In this document: positions 9,521 to 15,784 of the stretch, in pieces
How the letters are laid out: each line of letters opens with the position of its first letter
How positions within the stretch are numbered: the first letter of the stretch is position 1
DNA from: a bacterium
Lineage (GTDB): Bacteria; Spirochaetota; JAHITG01
Direction: 5' to 3'
Assembly (NCBI GenBank): GCA_028711675.1
Contig: JAQTRT010000031.1
Location: 1-16,532 of the forward strand
DNA length: 16,532 nucleotides
The notes under the pieces: model-generated
What the model saw: only the letters and a program-made list of their open reading frames with translations
Database searches by the model: none
Told to the model about the DNA's origin: nothing
Program-made: the position numbers and the translations under genes

Positions 9521-11284
9521 TCAGAATTTTAATTTTTTCAGTTTCTTCTTGGCTTCTTCCTCCGCTTTCCTCTTGGCTTCTTCTTCTGCTTTACGTTTTT
9601 CTTCTTCTGCTTTCTTCTTTAATTCTTCTTCTTGTTGTTTAGCTGCCTGTTCTGCCTTTAATTTAGCCTCTTCAGCTTGCTTTTTTAATTCCTCTTCCTT
9701 CTGTTTGACGGCTGTTTGAGCATCACCAATAACTTTTTTCTGTTCAGCACCGCTAAGATATTTTGCTTTGTCACCGAATAATTTTCCGGCATACTGATCC
9801 AGATACTTCTGAGCGAGATCATCCATACCGCCGGCTTTTGTCTTGAATTCATTCATGAATCTTTCTTTTAACTGTTTTTGTATCTTATCCAAGATATCAG
9901 CTTTCGCGAATTTGATCTTAATATCACTGATCGTATTGTAAACTAAGACCGGAAATTCAAGCTGACCAGACGAGTTAGCGACAGCTTTTGTGATCTCATT
10001 CTTATTATATTTCCTGTCAGCCAATAAATTTAAGGTATAATTAACGGCGGTATCGAATCCCGTATAACCTTTACCCTGCATTTTAAATTCTTTTCCGTCT
10101 ACCTGAATATCTTCCGTAATAACCTTGCTATCCTGAATTTTAGCTATTGTTTTTAATTCATCGAATTCAAAATTCTTCGAGAGGAACTTCCAATCCAGGA
10201 CGCCTTTAATAAAGCTCAGGTCCATATTGGCAAGCTTTTTTGTGAGATCACCGGCTTTTGAAGATGCTCCCTGGACCTTTGATGAATACTTCCCTGCTTT
10301 ATCCAGTTTGGCCTGCTGATCAGCCAGCTGTTTTGATATTTTTTCATACGAAGCTAAAAGATTTTCCTGGTATTTATTGACCGATTTTGTAATATCCTGA
10401 GCCTGGTTCTTTAATTCCTCATAAGCCTGTATCCCATAAAATTTTCCATTTTTCAAGGCCAAATTAAAAACACCTGTAGGATTGAGAAGATTTTTTTTAT
10501 CAAACAAAATCAATGAACCATCGATTAAAGTTTCAATATTAATATCCTTATCGGTTTTAACACCATTTTTCTTTTCAGTAACGCTTAAGCCAAAACCAGT
10601 GCTGATCTTTAAAGGCGCGTTTTCATAAATCTTGATATTTTCAATGATAAAATGGAGGTTATAAAGGTTATAGATCTCATTGAATTTTGGTGTTGCTGTA
10701 TCTTCCAGTATTATTTTTGCATCTTCAAGTCCTATCTTACCTATTTGAAGATCAACAGGTAATTGAGATTTTGATATTTTAGGTAATGGTTTGGCTCCCG
10801 GCTTTTCAACTTTTTCCGGTTTAGGCGTCTCTTTTACTTTTGGTTGTTCCGGTAATTTTTTCGGTACAGGAGGGAGCATATCAGAAAAATTAAAAACAGC
10901 AATCTTATTTTCAATATACCGTTTAATATTAATTTCCGGCTTTTCAATGGTCAGCTTCTTAATGACCAGTTTTTTATGAAGAAGCTGCCACAGATCATAT
11001 TGAAAAACAAAAGCATCGCAGCTTAAAAATGTCCCTTTTTGAAAATTAGGCCTATCAGAAATAGCCACCTTCTGGATGACTATTCCCTTGAACAAATTTA
11101 AACTTACTTTTTCAATCTTAACTTCTCTATGGAAGCGGATCTGCATCTGTTCGATAGCGATCTGTTTTACTTTTTCTGTGGGGAAAAAGACAAGCAGCAG
11201 TACAAAACCCACTATAATCAATCCAAAAACAGTCCCGATAATTTTAAATATCAGTTTGACACCTTTACCTATTTTAGAACTCAT
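9521..11284 (-). CDS. AsmA-family membrane-anchored periplasmic protein with TolA-like tail
   Basis: The 587-residue product has a strong start: AGGAGG at 11292-11297 on the minus strand, 7 nt before the ATG at 11284. Residues ~11-34 form a single membrane helix. Residues ~35-135 look like an AsmA N-terminal region (FHREVKIEKVSLNLFKGIVIQKVAI, then KKLVIKKLTIEKPEINI). Residues ~136-172 form a Pro/Lys-rich linker. Residues ~173-290 and ~360-470 are strand-rich, separated by a predicted coiled-coil stretch of Gln/Lys/Ser-rich sequence. The last ~65 residues are almost only Glu, Lys, Ala and Gln in heptad-like repeats (KKKAEEEKRKAEEEAKRK), a TolA-like long charged helix. The probable place is the periplasm, anchored in the inner membrane, with a role in envelope lipid or outer-membrane homeostasis by family analogy. 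No enzymatic motif is seen. It is a second AsmA-superfamily protein in this window, in a separate transcription unit. Confidence 0.7.
   Translation of the reverse strand: MSSKIGKGVKLIFKIIGTVFGLIIVGFVLLLVFFPTEKVKQIAIEQMQIRFHREVKIEKVSLNLFKGIVIQKVAISDRPNFQKGTFLSCDAFVFQYDLWQLLHKKLVIKKLTIEKPEINIKRYIENKIAVFNFSDMLPPVPKKLPEQPKVKETPKPEKVEKPGAKPLPKISKSQLPVDLQIGKIGLEDAKIILEDTATPKFNEIYNLYNLHFIIENIKIYENAPLKISTGFGLSVTEKKNGVKTDKDINIETLIDGSLILFDKKNLLNPTGVFNLALKNGKFYGIQAYEELKNQAQDITKSVNKYQENLLASYEKISKQLADQQAKLDKAGKYSSKVQGASSKAGDLTKKLANMDLSFIKGVLDWKFLSKNFEFDELKTIAKIQDSKVITEDIQVDGKEFKMQGKGYTGFDTAVNYTLNLLADRKYNKNEITKAVANSSGQLEFPVLVYNTISDIKIKFAKADILDKIQKQLKERFMNEFKTKAGGMDDLAQKYLDQYAGKLFGDKAKYLSGAEQKKVIGDAQTAVKQKEEELKKQAEEAKLKAEQAAKQQEEELKKKAEEEKRKAEEEAKRKAEEEAKKKLKKLKF
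9535..9710 (-). repeat. Low-complexity DNA repeat encoding Glu/Lys/Ala coiled coil
   Basis: On the plus strand this reads as imperfect tandem units built from CTTCTTC and TCTGCTTT with a period of roughly 21-24 nt. On the minus strand it encodes seven- to eight-residue units of the type KAEEEAKR. It is an internal part of the AsmA-like gene, not an independent element. Such purine/pyrimidine-biased repeats can change length by slippage. Confidence 0.7.
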
Positions 11285-11422
11285 AAAAGATCCTCCTTTA
11301 ATAAGATTTTTAACTAAGTACTAAATTTAAATATAAAGTCAATAATAATTTTATAAATGTATTTATCTTAATTTAAAAATTAATAAATTCTAGTAGTATT
11401 ATAATCGGCTAAGAACCGGTTT

Positions 11423-12940
11423 TTACTCTTTTTCAAAAGGCATGGTTATGGTAAAGGTTGTACCTTTTCCTTCACCCTGACTGTAGGCAGAGATGTTCCC
11501 GTTCATCATTTGAAGGAACTTTTTAACCAATGTAAGACCTAAGCCGGTTCCCTGATACTTTTTTGAATATGGGTTCTGGATCTGTACAAATTCCTCAAAA
11601 AGCAGAGCCTGATCTTCAGGCTTGATTCCGATTCCTGAATCCTGAATGGCAATAAGCACTGACTCTTCAGTTAATTTTACATCAGTGATGATCACGCCGT
11701 TATCGGGTGTAAATTTAAAAGCATTGGAATACAGATTATAAAGGATCTGCTTCATACGTAATTCATCTACCCTGATATATATTTTCTTATCAGGGATATG
11801 ATCCTTTAAATTTAGCTTTTTATCCTTCACCATCGGTAAAACAAAGGTTTTTGCGGTGTTGATAATGTCTTGAAGGCAGATTTTTTCCATATTAAGTTCA
11901 ATTTTTTCCGCTTCGATCTTGGACATGTCTAGAATATCATTTATTAAATTCAGTAAATGTTTACCGCTATTCCAGATGTCACTTAAAAATTCTTTTTGTG
12001 TTTGATTTAAGATGCCTACTTTTTGGTCCATTAATAATTCCGAAAAGCCCAGAATAGCAGTAAGCGGGGTTCTGAATTCATGGGAAATATTGGCTAAAAA
12101 AATGGATTTTGCCTTATTGGCTTTTTGTGTCTCCTGATACAGACGGGCCAATTCAATATTTGATTTTTCAATATCCCCTTTTAATTTTTTGTGTTCGGTC
12201 ATATCTGTCGCAATAAAGATATATCCAGAATGGACATTTTTCGCATCCAGCATTTTCGAGACCGTTAAATCAGCAATGAAAACGTTTTTATTCTTATTTT
12301 TTAATTCTAATTCCCGTCTGATGATATTTAAGATCTTTAATGATTCCAGGATCTCCTGAAAACGAAAAAGCGTTTTTTCAGGGAAAAAATCATTTATATT
12401 CATCTTATTTTCAACTTCATGACTCTCATATTCGAATAAAATCTCAGAGCCTTTGTTAAATTTTTTAATATTAAAATTATTATCGGTAATGATAATGCTG
12501 TATGTCCTGATACTGCTCAATAGATTATCAATAAATAATTCTGTATTTTTAATATCCTTTATCAAATCATATAATTTCGTTATATTTTCAATTACTACAA
12601 GAAGGTGGTTTGTATCTGTTTTTCCAACTGTATACCGGAACATCTTAAGATTGATTATCATGATCTTATTATCCCAGTAAAGGACCGTTTCATCTGATGC
12701 ATACTTATTCGTAGATAAACAACTCTTAAATTTTTTTTCCAGTTTATTTTGAGCAATAAGAGGGGCCAGCTGAAGTATATCCTGTCCCTGATAACCATCT
12801 TCTTTTTGTTCAATAAAATCAAGAAATTTCTGATTGGCCCACAACAATTGATTCTTAGTGTTCACAATAAAGGCATATACATCCAGATGAAGGAATAAGG
12901 ATTGCAGAAAAAAGGAACCGTGCTGCTGTAAAAGATCCAT
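11423..12940 (-). CDS. Cytosolic PAS-PAS sensor histidine kinase
   Basis: From ATG 12940 the product has 505 residues and no transmembrane segment, so it should be a soluble sensor. A PAS-like domain lies at ~15-90 (AFIVNTKNQLLWANQKFLDFI). A second follows at ~135-255 (IIITDNNFNIKKFNKGSE... ending FIATDMTEHKKL). A short coiled coil leads to the HisKA domain with the H-box SHEFRTPLTAILGF (phospho-acceptor His287). The HATPase domain follows, with N-box NLYSNAFKFTP, G1 box DSGIGI and G2 box GTGLGL. There is no receiver domain and no response regulator in the window. The frame stays open upstream to a TTG at 12976, but that TTG lies inside a perfect TTGACA promoter box, so a start at 12940 (or ATG 12958) is preferred. 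The gene is divergent from the microcompartment operon and could control it; that is inference. Confidence 0.9.
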   Translation of the reverse strand: MDLLQQHGSFFLQSLFLHLDVYAFIVNTKNQLLWANQKFLDFIEQKEDGYQGQDILQLAPLIAQNKLEKKFKSCLSTNKYASDETVLYWDNKIMIINLKMFRYTVGKTDTNHLLVVIENITKLYDLIKDIKNTELFIDNLLSSIRTYSIIITDNNFNIKKFNKGSEILFEYESHEVENKMNINDFFPEKTLFRFQEILESLKILNIIRRELELKNKNKNVFIADLTVSKMLDAKNVHSGYIFIATDMTEHKKLKGDIEKSNIELARLYQETQKANKAKSIFLANISHEFRTPLTAILGFSELLMDQKVGILNQTQKEFLSDIWNSGKHLLNLINDILDMSKIEAEKIELNMEKICLQDIINTAKTFVLPMVKDKKLNLKDHIPDKKIYIRVDELRMKQILYNLYSNAFKFTPDNGVIITDVKLTEESVLIAIQDSGIGIKPEDQALLFEEFVQIQNPYSKKYQGTGLGLTLVKKFLQMMNGNISAYSQGEGKGTTFTITMPFEKE

Positions 12941-12947
12941 ATATATC

Positions 12948-12976
12948 AAAATAACCATTTTTTTTATCAATGTCAA
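12948..12976 (-). promoter_or_regulatory. Candidate sigma-70 promoter of the histidine kinase gene
   Basis: On the minus strand TTGACA (12976-12971) is followed after exactly 17 nt by TATTTT (12953-12948). Transcription from it would begin about at 12941-12940, right at the ATG, giving a leaderless or nearly leaderless mRNA. The -35 box is a perfect match; the -10 box matches 4 of 6. Confidence 0.5.
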
Positions 12977-13005
12977 GGGGATTAAAGGAAATCATGGATT
13001 TATTT

Positions 13006-13036
13006 TTGACTTTAAATTAAAGTAATGTACTTTTAA
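13006..13036 (+). promoter_or_regulatory. Palindromic candidate operator upstream of the microcompartment operon
   Basis: ACTTTAA-A-TTAAAGT at 13009-13023 is a perfect 7-bp inverted repeat with one central base. A further half-site ACTTTTAA follows at 13029-13036, just before the first ATG of the operon at 13039. TTGACT (13006-13011), a possible -35 box, overlaps the palindrome, but no good -10 box is spaced from it. A regulator bound here would sit on the promoter of the BMC operon. AT-rich palindromes arise by chance, so confidence is limited. Confidence 0.4.
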
Positions 13037-13038
13037 AT

Positions 13039-14367
13039 ATGATAATCAATTCCTTTCTTGACAAGATCCGGCTTGCCGGTGTGGTAGGGGCTGGTGGAGC
13101 GGGATTCCCTACACATATCAAGGTCAGCAACCAGGTCCATTATATTCTGGCCAATGGGGCGGAATGTGAACCTCTTCTTCAGGTAGATCAACAGCTTATG
13201 ACCTTTTATCCCGAAAAAATCATTTCCGGCTTGAAATACCTTATGCAGATGACCCAAGCGCGTTTAGGGATTATTGTTCTGAAAAAAAAATACAGGTCAG
13301 CTATAGGAAATTTAAAAAAATGTATTCAACCTTCGGATAATATTAAAATTAAATCCTTAAACAGTTTTTATCCCGCTGGAGATGAACATCAATTGGTCTA
13401 TCAGGTCACGAAACGCACTGTGCCTGAAAACGGCATCCCTTTGCAATTAAATATAATTGTTAATAATATTGGAACACTGTTCCATATCCATGATGCTATC
13501 AACGATATTCCTGTTACAGAAAAATATCTTACGGTTACGGGTGAGGTTGAATACCCCAGAACCTTTTTAACGGCCATAGGCACACCGATCAAAGACCTAT
13601 TAAACATATCCAGAGTCAAGATCCGGGATTATGCCGTCATCAATGGCGGGCCGATGATGGGAAAAATGGCAGATGTGGAGAATGATGTTGTTATGAAAAC
13701 GACAAGCGGGATCATTGTTCTCCCTTCCCGCCATTATCTAGTCAGGAAAAAAGCAGAGAACATCAACAGAAGCATTAAACTGTCCAAAACACTATGCATC
13801 CAATGCCACACCTGCACGGAAAACTGCCCCCGGAACTGCCTGGGACATAATCTCAAGCCTCATCTTTTAATGAAAAAGATCGCGTTAGGACTGAATCAAA
13901 TTAATGAAAATTTTAGCGATGCTTTTCTCTGCTGTGAATGCGGTGTCTGCGGTTATTACAGCTGCCCCATGGACCTTTTACCTGTCAAGGTCATCCAAAA
14001 GATCAAAAGCATACTGATGGAAAAAGGGATAAAACCATCCGGATTAAATAACAATCCCAAACCTGACAAGCTGTATGAGAAAAGACTAATCCCTACTGAC
14101 AAGGTCATCAGCCGTTTGGATCTTTTGAAATATGTCCGTTTACACGCCCCTATGATGAAAAAAAAATACGAACCTGATACGGTAAGGATTCCGCTCAAAC
14201 AGCATATCGGCATTCCGGCAATGCCTGTTGTTTCGGAAGGTCAAAATATTATAAAAGGAGACCTTATTGCAGATATTCCTGTTGACAAGACAGGTTCCAG
14301 GATACATGCTTCCCTATCCGGTAAAATTACACATATAACAGAAAATTTTATAGAAATTAAAAAATAA
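13039..14367 (+). CDS. PduS/RnfC-like flavo-iron-sulfur electron-transfer protein of a microcompartment
   Basis: The 442-residue protein matches PduS in length and order. The N-terminal GVVGAGGAGFPTHIK (residues 14-28) is the glycine-rich flavin/NADH-binding signature shared with RnfC and the 51-kDa complex I subunit. NGAECEPLL (39-47) follows it. Two ferredoxin-like cysteine clusters come next: Cys253-x2-Cys256-x2-Cys259-x3-Cys263-Pro and Cys298-x2-Cys301-x2-Cys304-x4-Cys309-Pro, each fit to hold a 4Fe-4S cluster. The C-terminal ~55 residues (PAMPVVSEGQNIIKGDLIA...IHASLSGKI) form a barrel-sandwich-like domain as in PduS/RnfC. In Pdu compartments PduS moves electrons from NADH, acts in cobalamin reduction, and binds the iron-sulfur shell protein PduT; here the PduT-like gene is next, 16 nt downstream. 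First gene of the visible operon; no Shine-Dalgarno sequence is evident. The gene symbol is withheld because the compartment is not Pdu-type. Confidence 0.9.
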   Translation: MIINSFLDKIRLAGVVGAGGAGFPTHIKVSNQVHYILANGAECEPLLQVDQQLMTFYPEKIISGLKYLMQMTQARLGIIVLKKKYRSAIGNLKKCIQPSDNIKIKSLNSFYPAGDEHQLVYQVTKRTVPENGIPLQLNIIVNNIGTLFHIHDAINDIPVTEKYLTVTGEVEYPRTFLTAIGTPIKDLLNISRVKIRDYAVINGGPMMGKMADVENDVVMKTTSGIIVLPSRHYLVRKKAENINRSIKLSKTLCIQCHTCTENCPRNCLGHNLKPHLLMKKIALGLNQINENFSDAFLCCECGVCGYYSCPMDLLPVKVIQKIKSILMEKGIKPSGLNNNPKPDKLYEKRLIPTDKVISRLDLLKYVRLHAPMMKKKYEPDTVRIPLKQHIGIPAMPVVSEGQNIIKGDLIADIPVDKTGSRIHASLSGKITHITENFIEIKK

Positions 14368-14383
14368 TTGATTAAATTATATT

Positions 14384-14944
14384 ATGTCAACAATTACAAC
14401 ATTGGGTTTAGTGGAATTGAACAGTGTTGCTAAAGGTATCTTAACCTGCGATACTATGGTTAAAAAGGCCGATGTGGAGCTTATCGAAGCCTATCCTGTT
14501 TGTCCGGGAAAATACGTCATTATCATCAGCGGAGATGTGGCAGCAGTGGAAAATGCTGTTCATGCCGGTATCGCTGCAGCTGAATCAAATTTTATCGATC
14601 AGATGGTCCTGCCCCGGGTACATGATCAGATCATCCCGGGTTTACTGGGAACATCTCAAATTCTGGATATCCAGGCTATCGGTATTCTGGAGACATTCTC
14701 TGTTGCTTCTACCCTTATTGCTGCGGATACCTCATTAAAAGCCTCTCATGTTCATATACTTGAGATACGCCTGGCCAAAGGCTTGGGTGGTAAATCCTTT
14801 TTTACAATAACCGGTACTGTTGCCAATGTTACAGCTGCCATAGAGGCCGGAAGCCATATTATCGCCAAGGACGGAATTCTGGTAAATAAGGAGATCATTC
14901 CTGATCCTCATCCTTCCTTGAAGCAACAGTTGTTGGAATGGTAA
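14384..14944 (+). CDS. Tandem-BMC-domain shell protein (BMC-T, PduT-like)
   Basis: The 186-residue protein consists of two BMC (Pfam00936-type) domains: residues ~5-85 (TLGLVELNSVAKGI...GDVAAVENAVHAG) and ~97-180 (AIGILETFSVASTLIAADTSLK...GTVANVTAAIEAG). Trimers of such proteins form pseudohexagonal tiles in the microcompartment shell. Cys40 in PVCPGKY aligns with the PduT cysteine (Cys38 in CPGKF) that supplies the thiolate ligands of a 4Fe-4S cluster on the three-fold axis. The second-domain segment LAKGLGGKSFFTITGTV and the C-terminal VNKEIIPDPHPSL also match PduT well. Next to a PduS-like gene this indicates a trans-shell electron conduit. No Shine-Dalgarno sequence precedes the ATG, which is surprising for a structural shell gene. 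Confidence 0.93.
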   Translation: MSTITTLGLVELNSVAKGILTCDTMVKKADVELIEAYPVCPGKYVIIISGDVAAVENAVHAGIAAAESNFIDQMVLPRVHDQIIPGLLGTSQILDIQAIGILETFSVASTLIAADTSLKASHVHILEIRLAKGLGGKSFFTITGTVANVTAAIEAGSHIIAKDGILVNKEIIPDPHPSLKQQLLEW

Positions 14945-14945
14945 A

Positions 14946-15017
14946 ATGGAATTAAATAAATTAATTCACGATATTACGGAACGGGTCTTGAGTGAACTTG
15001 AACAGGAGATAAAAAAA
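14946..15017 (+). other. Encapsulation-peptide coding segment of RpiB
   Basis: Residues 1-24 carry the pattern I-x2-I-x3-V-L-x2-L (Ile7, Ile10, Val14, Leu15, Leu18) on one face of a helix with charged residues opposite. A Gly/Ser/Pro-containing linker follows. Such helices direct cargo into microcompartments by packing on shell or core proteins. The same spacing occurs at the start of the next gene. Confidence 0.75.
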
Positions 15018-15710
15018 ACAAATACAGGTTTATCCTCTCAACTTGAAAAAAGGAACTATACACCGCCGCTGCACGTTCAGAAAAACAAGACCCTCATTAC
15101 TTCCCAGGATGTGATACAGGCCAGTAAGTCCGGTGTTGCGCTTGAAATTTATTCAAACAGCCTTATTACTCCTCTCGCCATGGATACAGCGAAAGAACGT
15201 AATGTTAAAATAATCCATCATAAAGAAACTTTAACCCAGTCCTATCCAGGGAAACTGAATAAAATCCAGAAAATCGCCATTGGTTCCGATCACGGCGGTT
15301 ATGAATTAAAAGAAAAAATCAAGGACTATTTATATAAAACCGGTTATATGTATAAAGATTATGGCACGCATTCTAAGGCATCGGTCGATTATCCTGATTT
15401 CGCCATTGCCGTAGCCCGTGCTGTCGCATCCGGTGAATGCGATAAAGGGATCGTTATAGACGGCGCAGGCATCGGATCAGCCATCACCGCCAATAAAATA
15501 AAGGGTATCTTGGCTGCCGTCTGTCATGACCGGTTTACCGCTAAAATCGCCCGTGAACATGATAATGCCAACATCCTTACTCTCGGCTCCATGGTCGTTC
15601 CTGAACTGGAGGCTCATGAAGTCGTCCGTATCTTTTTAAGTACAGAGTTTGCCGGAGGACGCCATTTGAAGAGGATAGAAAAAATAATCAAGCTGGATGA
15701 AAACAAATAG
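14946..15710 (+). CDS. rpiB: RpiB/LacAB-family sugar-phosphate isomerase with N-terminal encapsulation peptide
   Basis: The 254-residue protein is about 105 residues longer than ordinary RpiB (~150). Residues 1-24 form an amphipathic helix (Ile7, Ile10, Val14, Leu15, Leu18) of encapsulation-peptide type, and residues 25-46 a linker. Residues 48-92 (LITSQDVIQASKSG...SLITPLAMDTAKERNVKII) resemble the N-terminal segment of the BMC proteins EutQ/EutT. From residue 107 the RpiB fold begins: SDHGG (Asp115, His116), VDYPDFA, GIVIDGAGIGSAITANK, and REHDNANILTLG with conserved His205. Classical RpiB has a catalytic Cys in the CGTGIG loop; here this position is Asp172. Ribose 5-phosphate/ribulose 5-phosphate isomerisation is the family reaction, but the changed residue leaves substrate and chemistry open. 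It lies one base after the shell gene stop and directly before deoC, as in SPU-type microcompartment loci. Confidence 0.88.
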   Translation: MELNKLIHDITERVLSELEQEIKKTNTGLSSQLEKRNYTPPLHVQKNKTLITSQDVIQASKSGVALEIYSNSLITPLAMDTAKERNVKIIHHKETLTQSYPGKLNKIQKIAIGSDHGGYELKEKIKDYLYKTGYMYKDYGTHSKASVDYPDFAIAVARAVASGECDKGIVIDGAGIGSAITANKIKGILAAVCHDRFTAKIAREHDNANILTLGSMVVPELEAHEVVRIFLSTEFAGGRHLKRIEKIIKLDENK

Positions 15711-15714
15711 GAGG
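15709..15714 (+). promoter_or_regulatory. Strong ribosome binding site of deoC overlapping the rpiB stop codon
   Basis: AGGAGG begins inside the TAG stop codon of rpiB. Two consecutive ATG codons follow at 15719 (4-nt spacing) and 15722 (7-nt spacing, closer to optimum). It is the only strong Shine-Dalgarno sequence seen among the four microcompartment genes. Confidence 0.8.
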
Positions 15715-15718
15715 GCGG

Positions 15719-15784
15719 ATGATGCTCAATGAAGAGGATATAAAAACAATAGCTCAACAGGTCATTGAAAAAATATTACAATAT
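15719..15784 (+). other. Encapsulation-peptide coding segment of DeoC
   Basis: Residues 1-22 form a predicted amphipathic helix whose hydrophobic positions (I-x2-I-x3-V-I-x2-I) match those of the RpiB N-terminus in register. A Pro/Thr/Gly linker and a cysteine motif follow before the aldolase domain. Confidence 0.75.

Noticed and set aside
11310..11345. TTGACT-containing promoter upstream of the AsmA-like gene
   Set aside because: No convincing -10 box at proper spacing; AT-rich background makes the match uninformative.
11401..11424. Hairpin AATCGG...CCGGTT after the kinase stop as a terminator
   Set aside because: On the kinase strand the stem has a mismatch and only short paired runs, and no T-run follows; too weak to call.
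12941..12976. TTG start giving a 517-residue kinase
   Set aside because: The TTG is part of a perfect TTGACA -35 box, has no ribosome binding site, and adds a non-domain hydrophobic stub.
13039..14367. Calling the first operon gene RnfC of an Rnf complex
   Set aside because: No other rnf genes follow; the next gene is a PduT-like shell protein, and length and domain order fit PduS.
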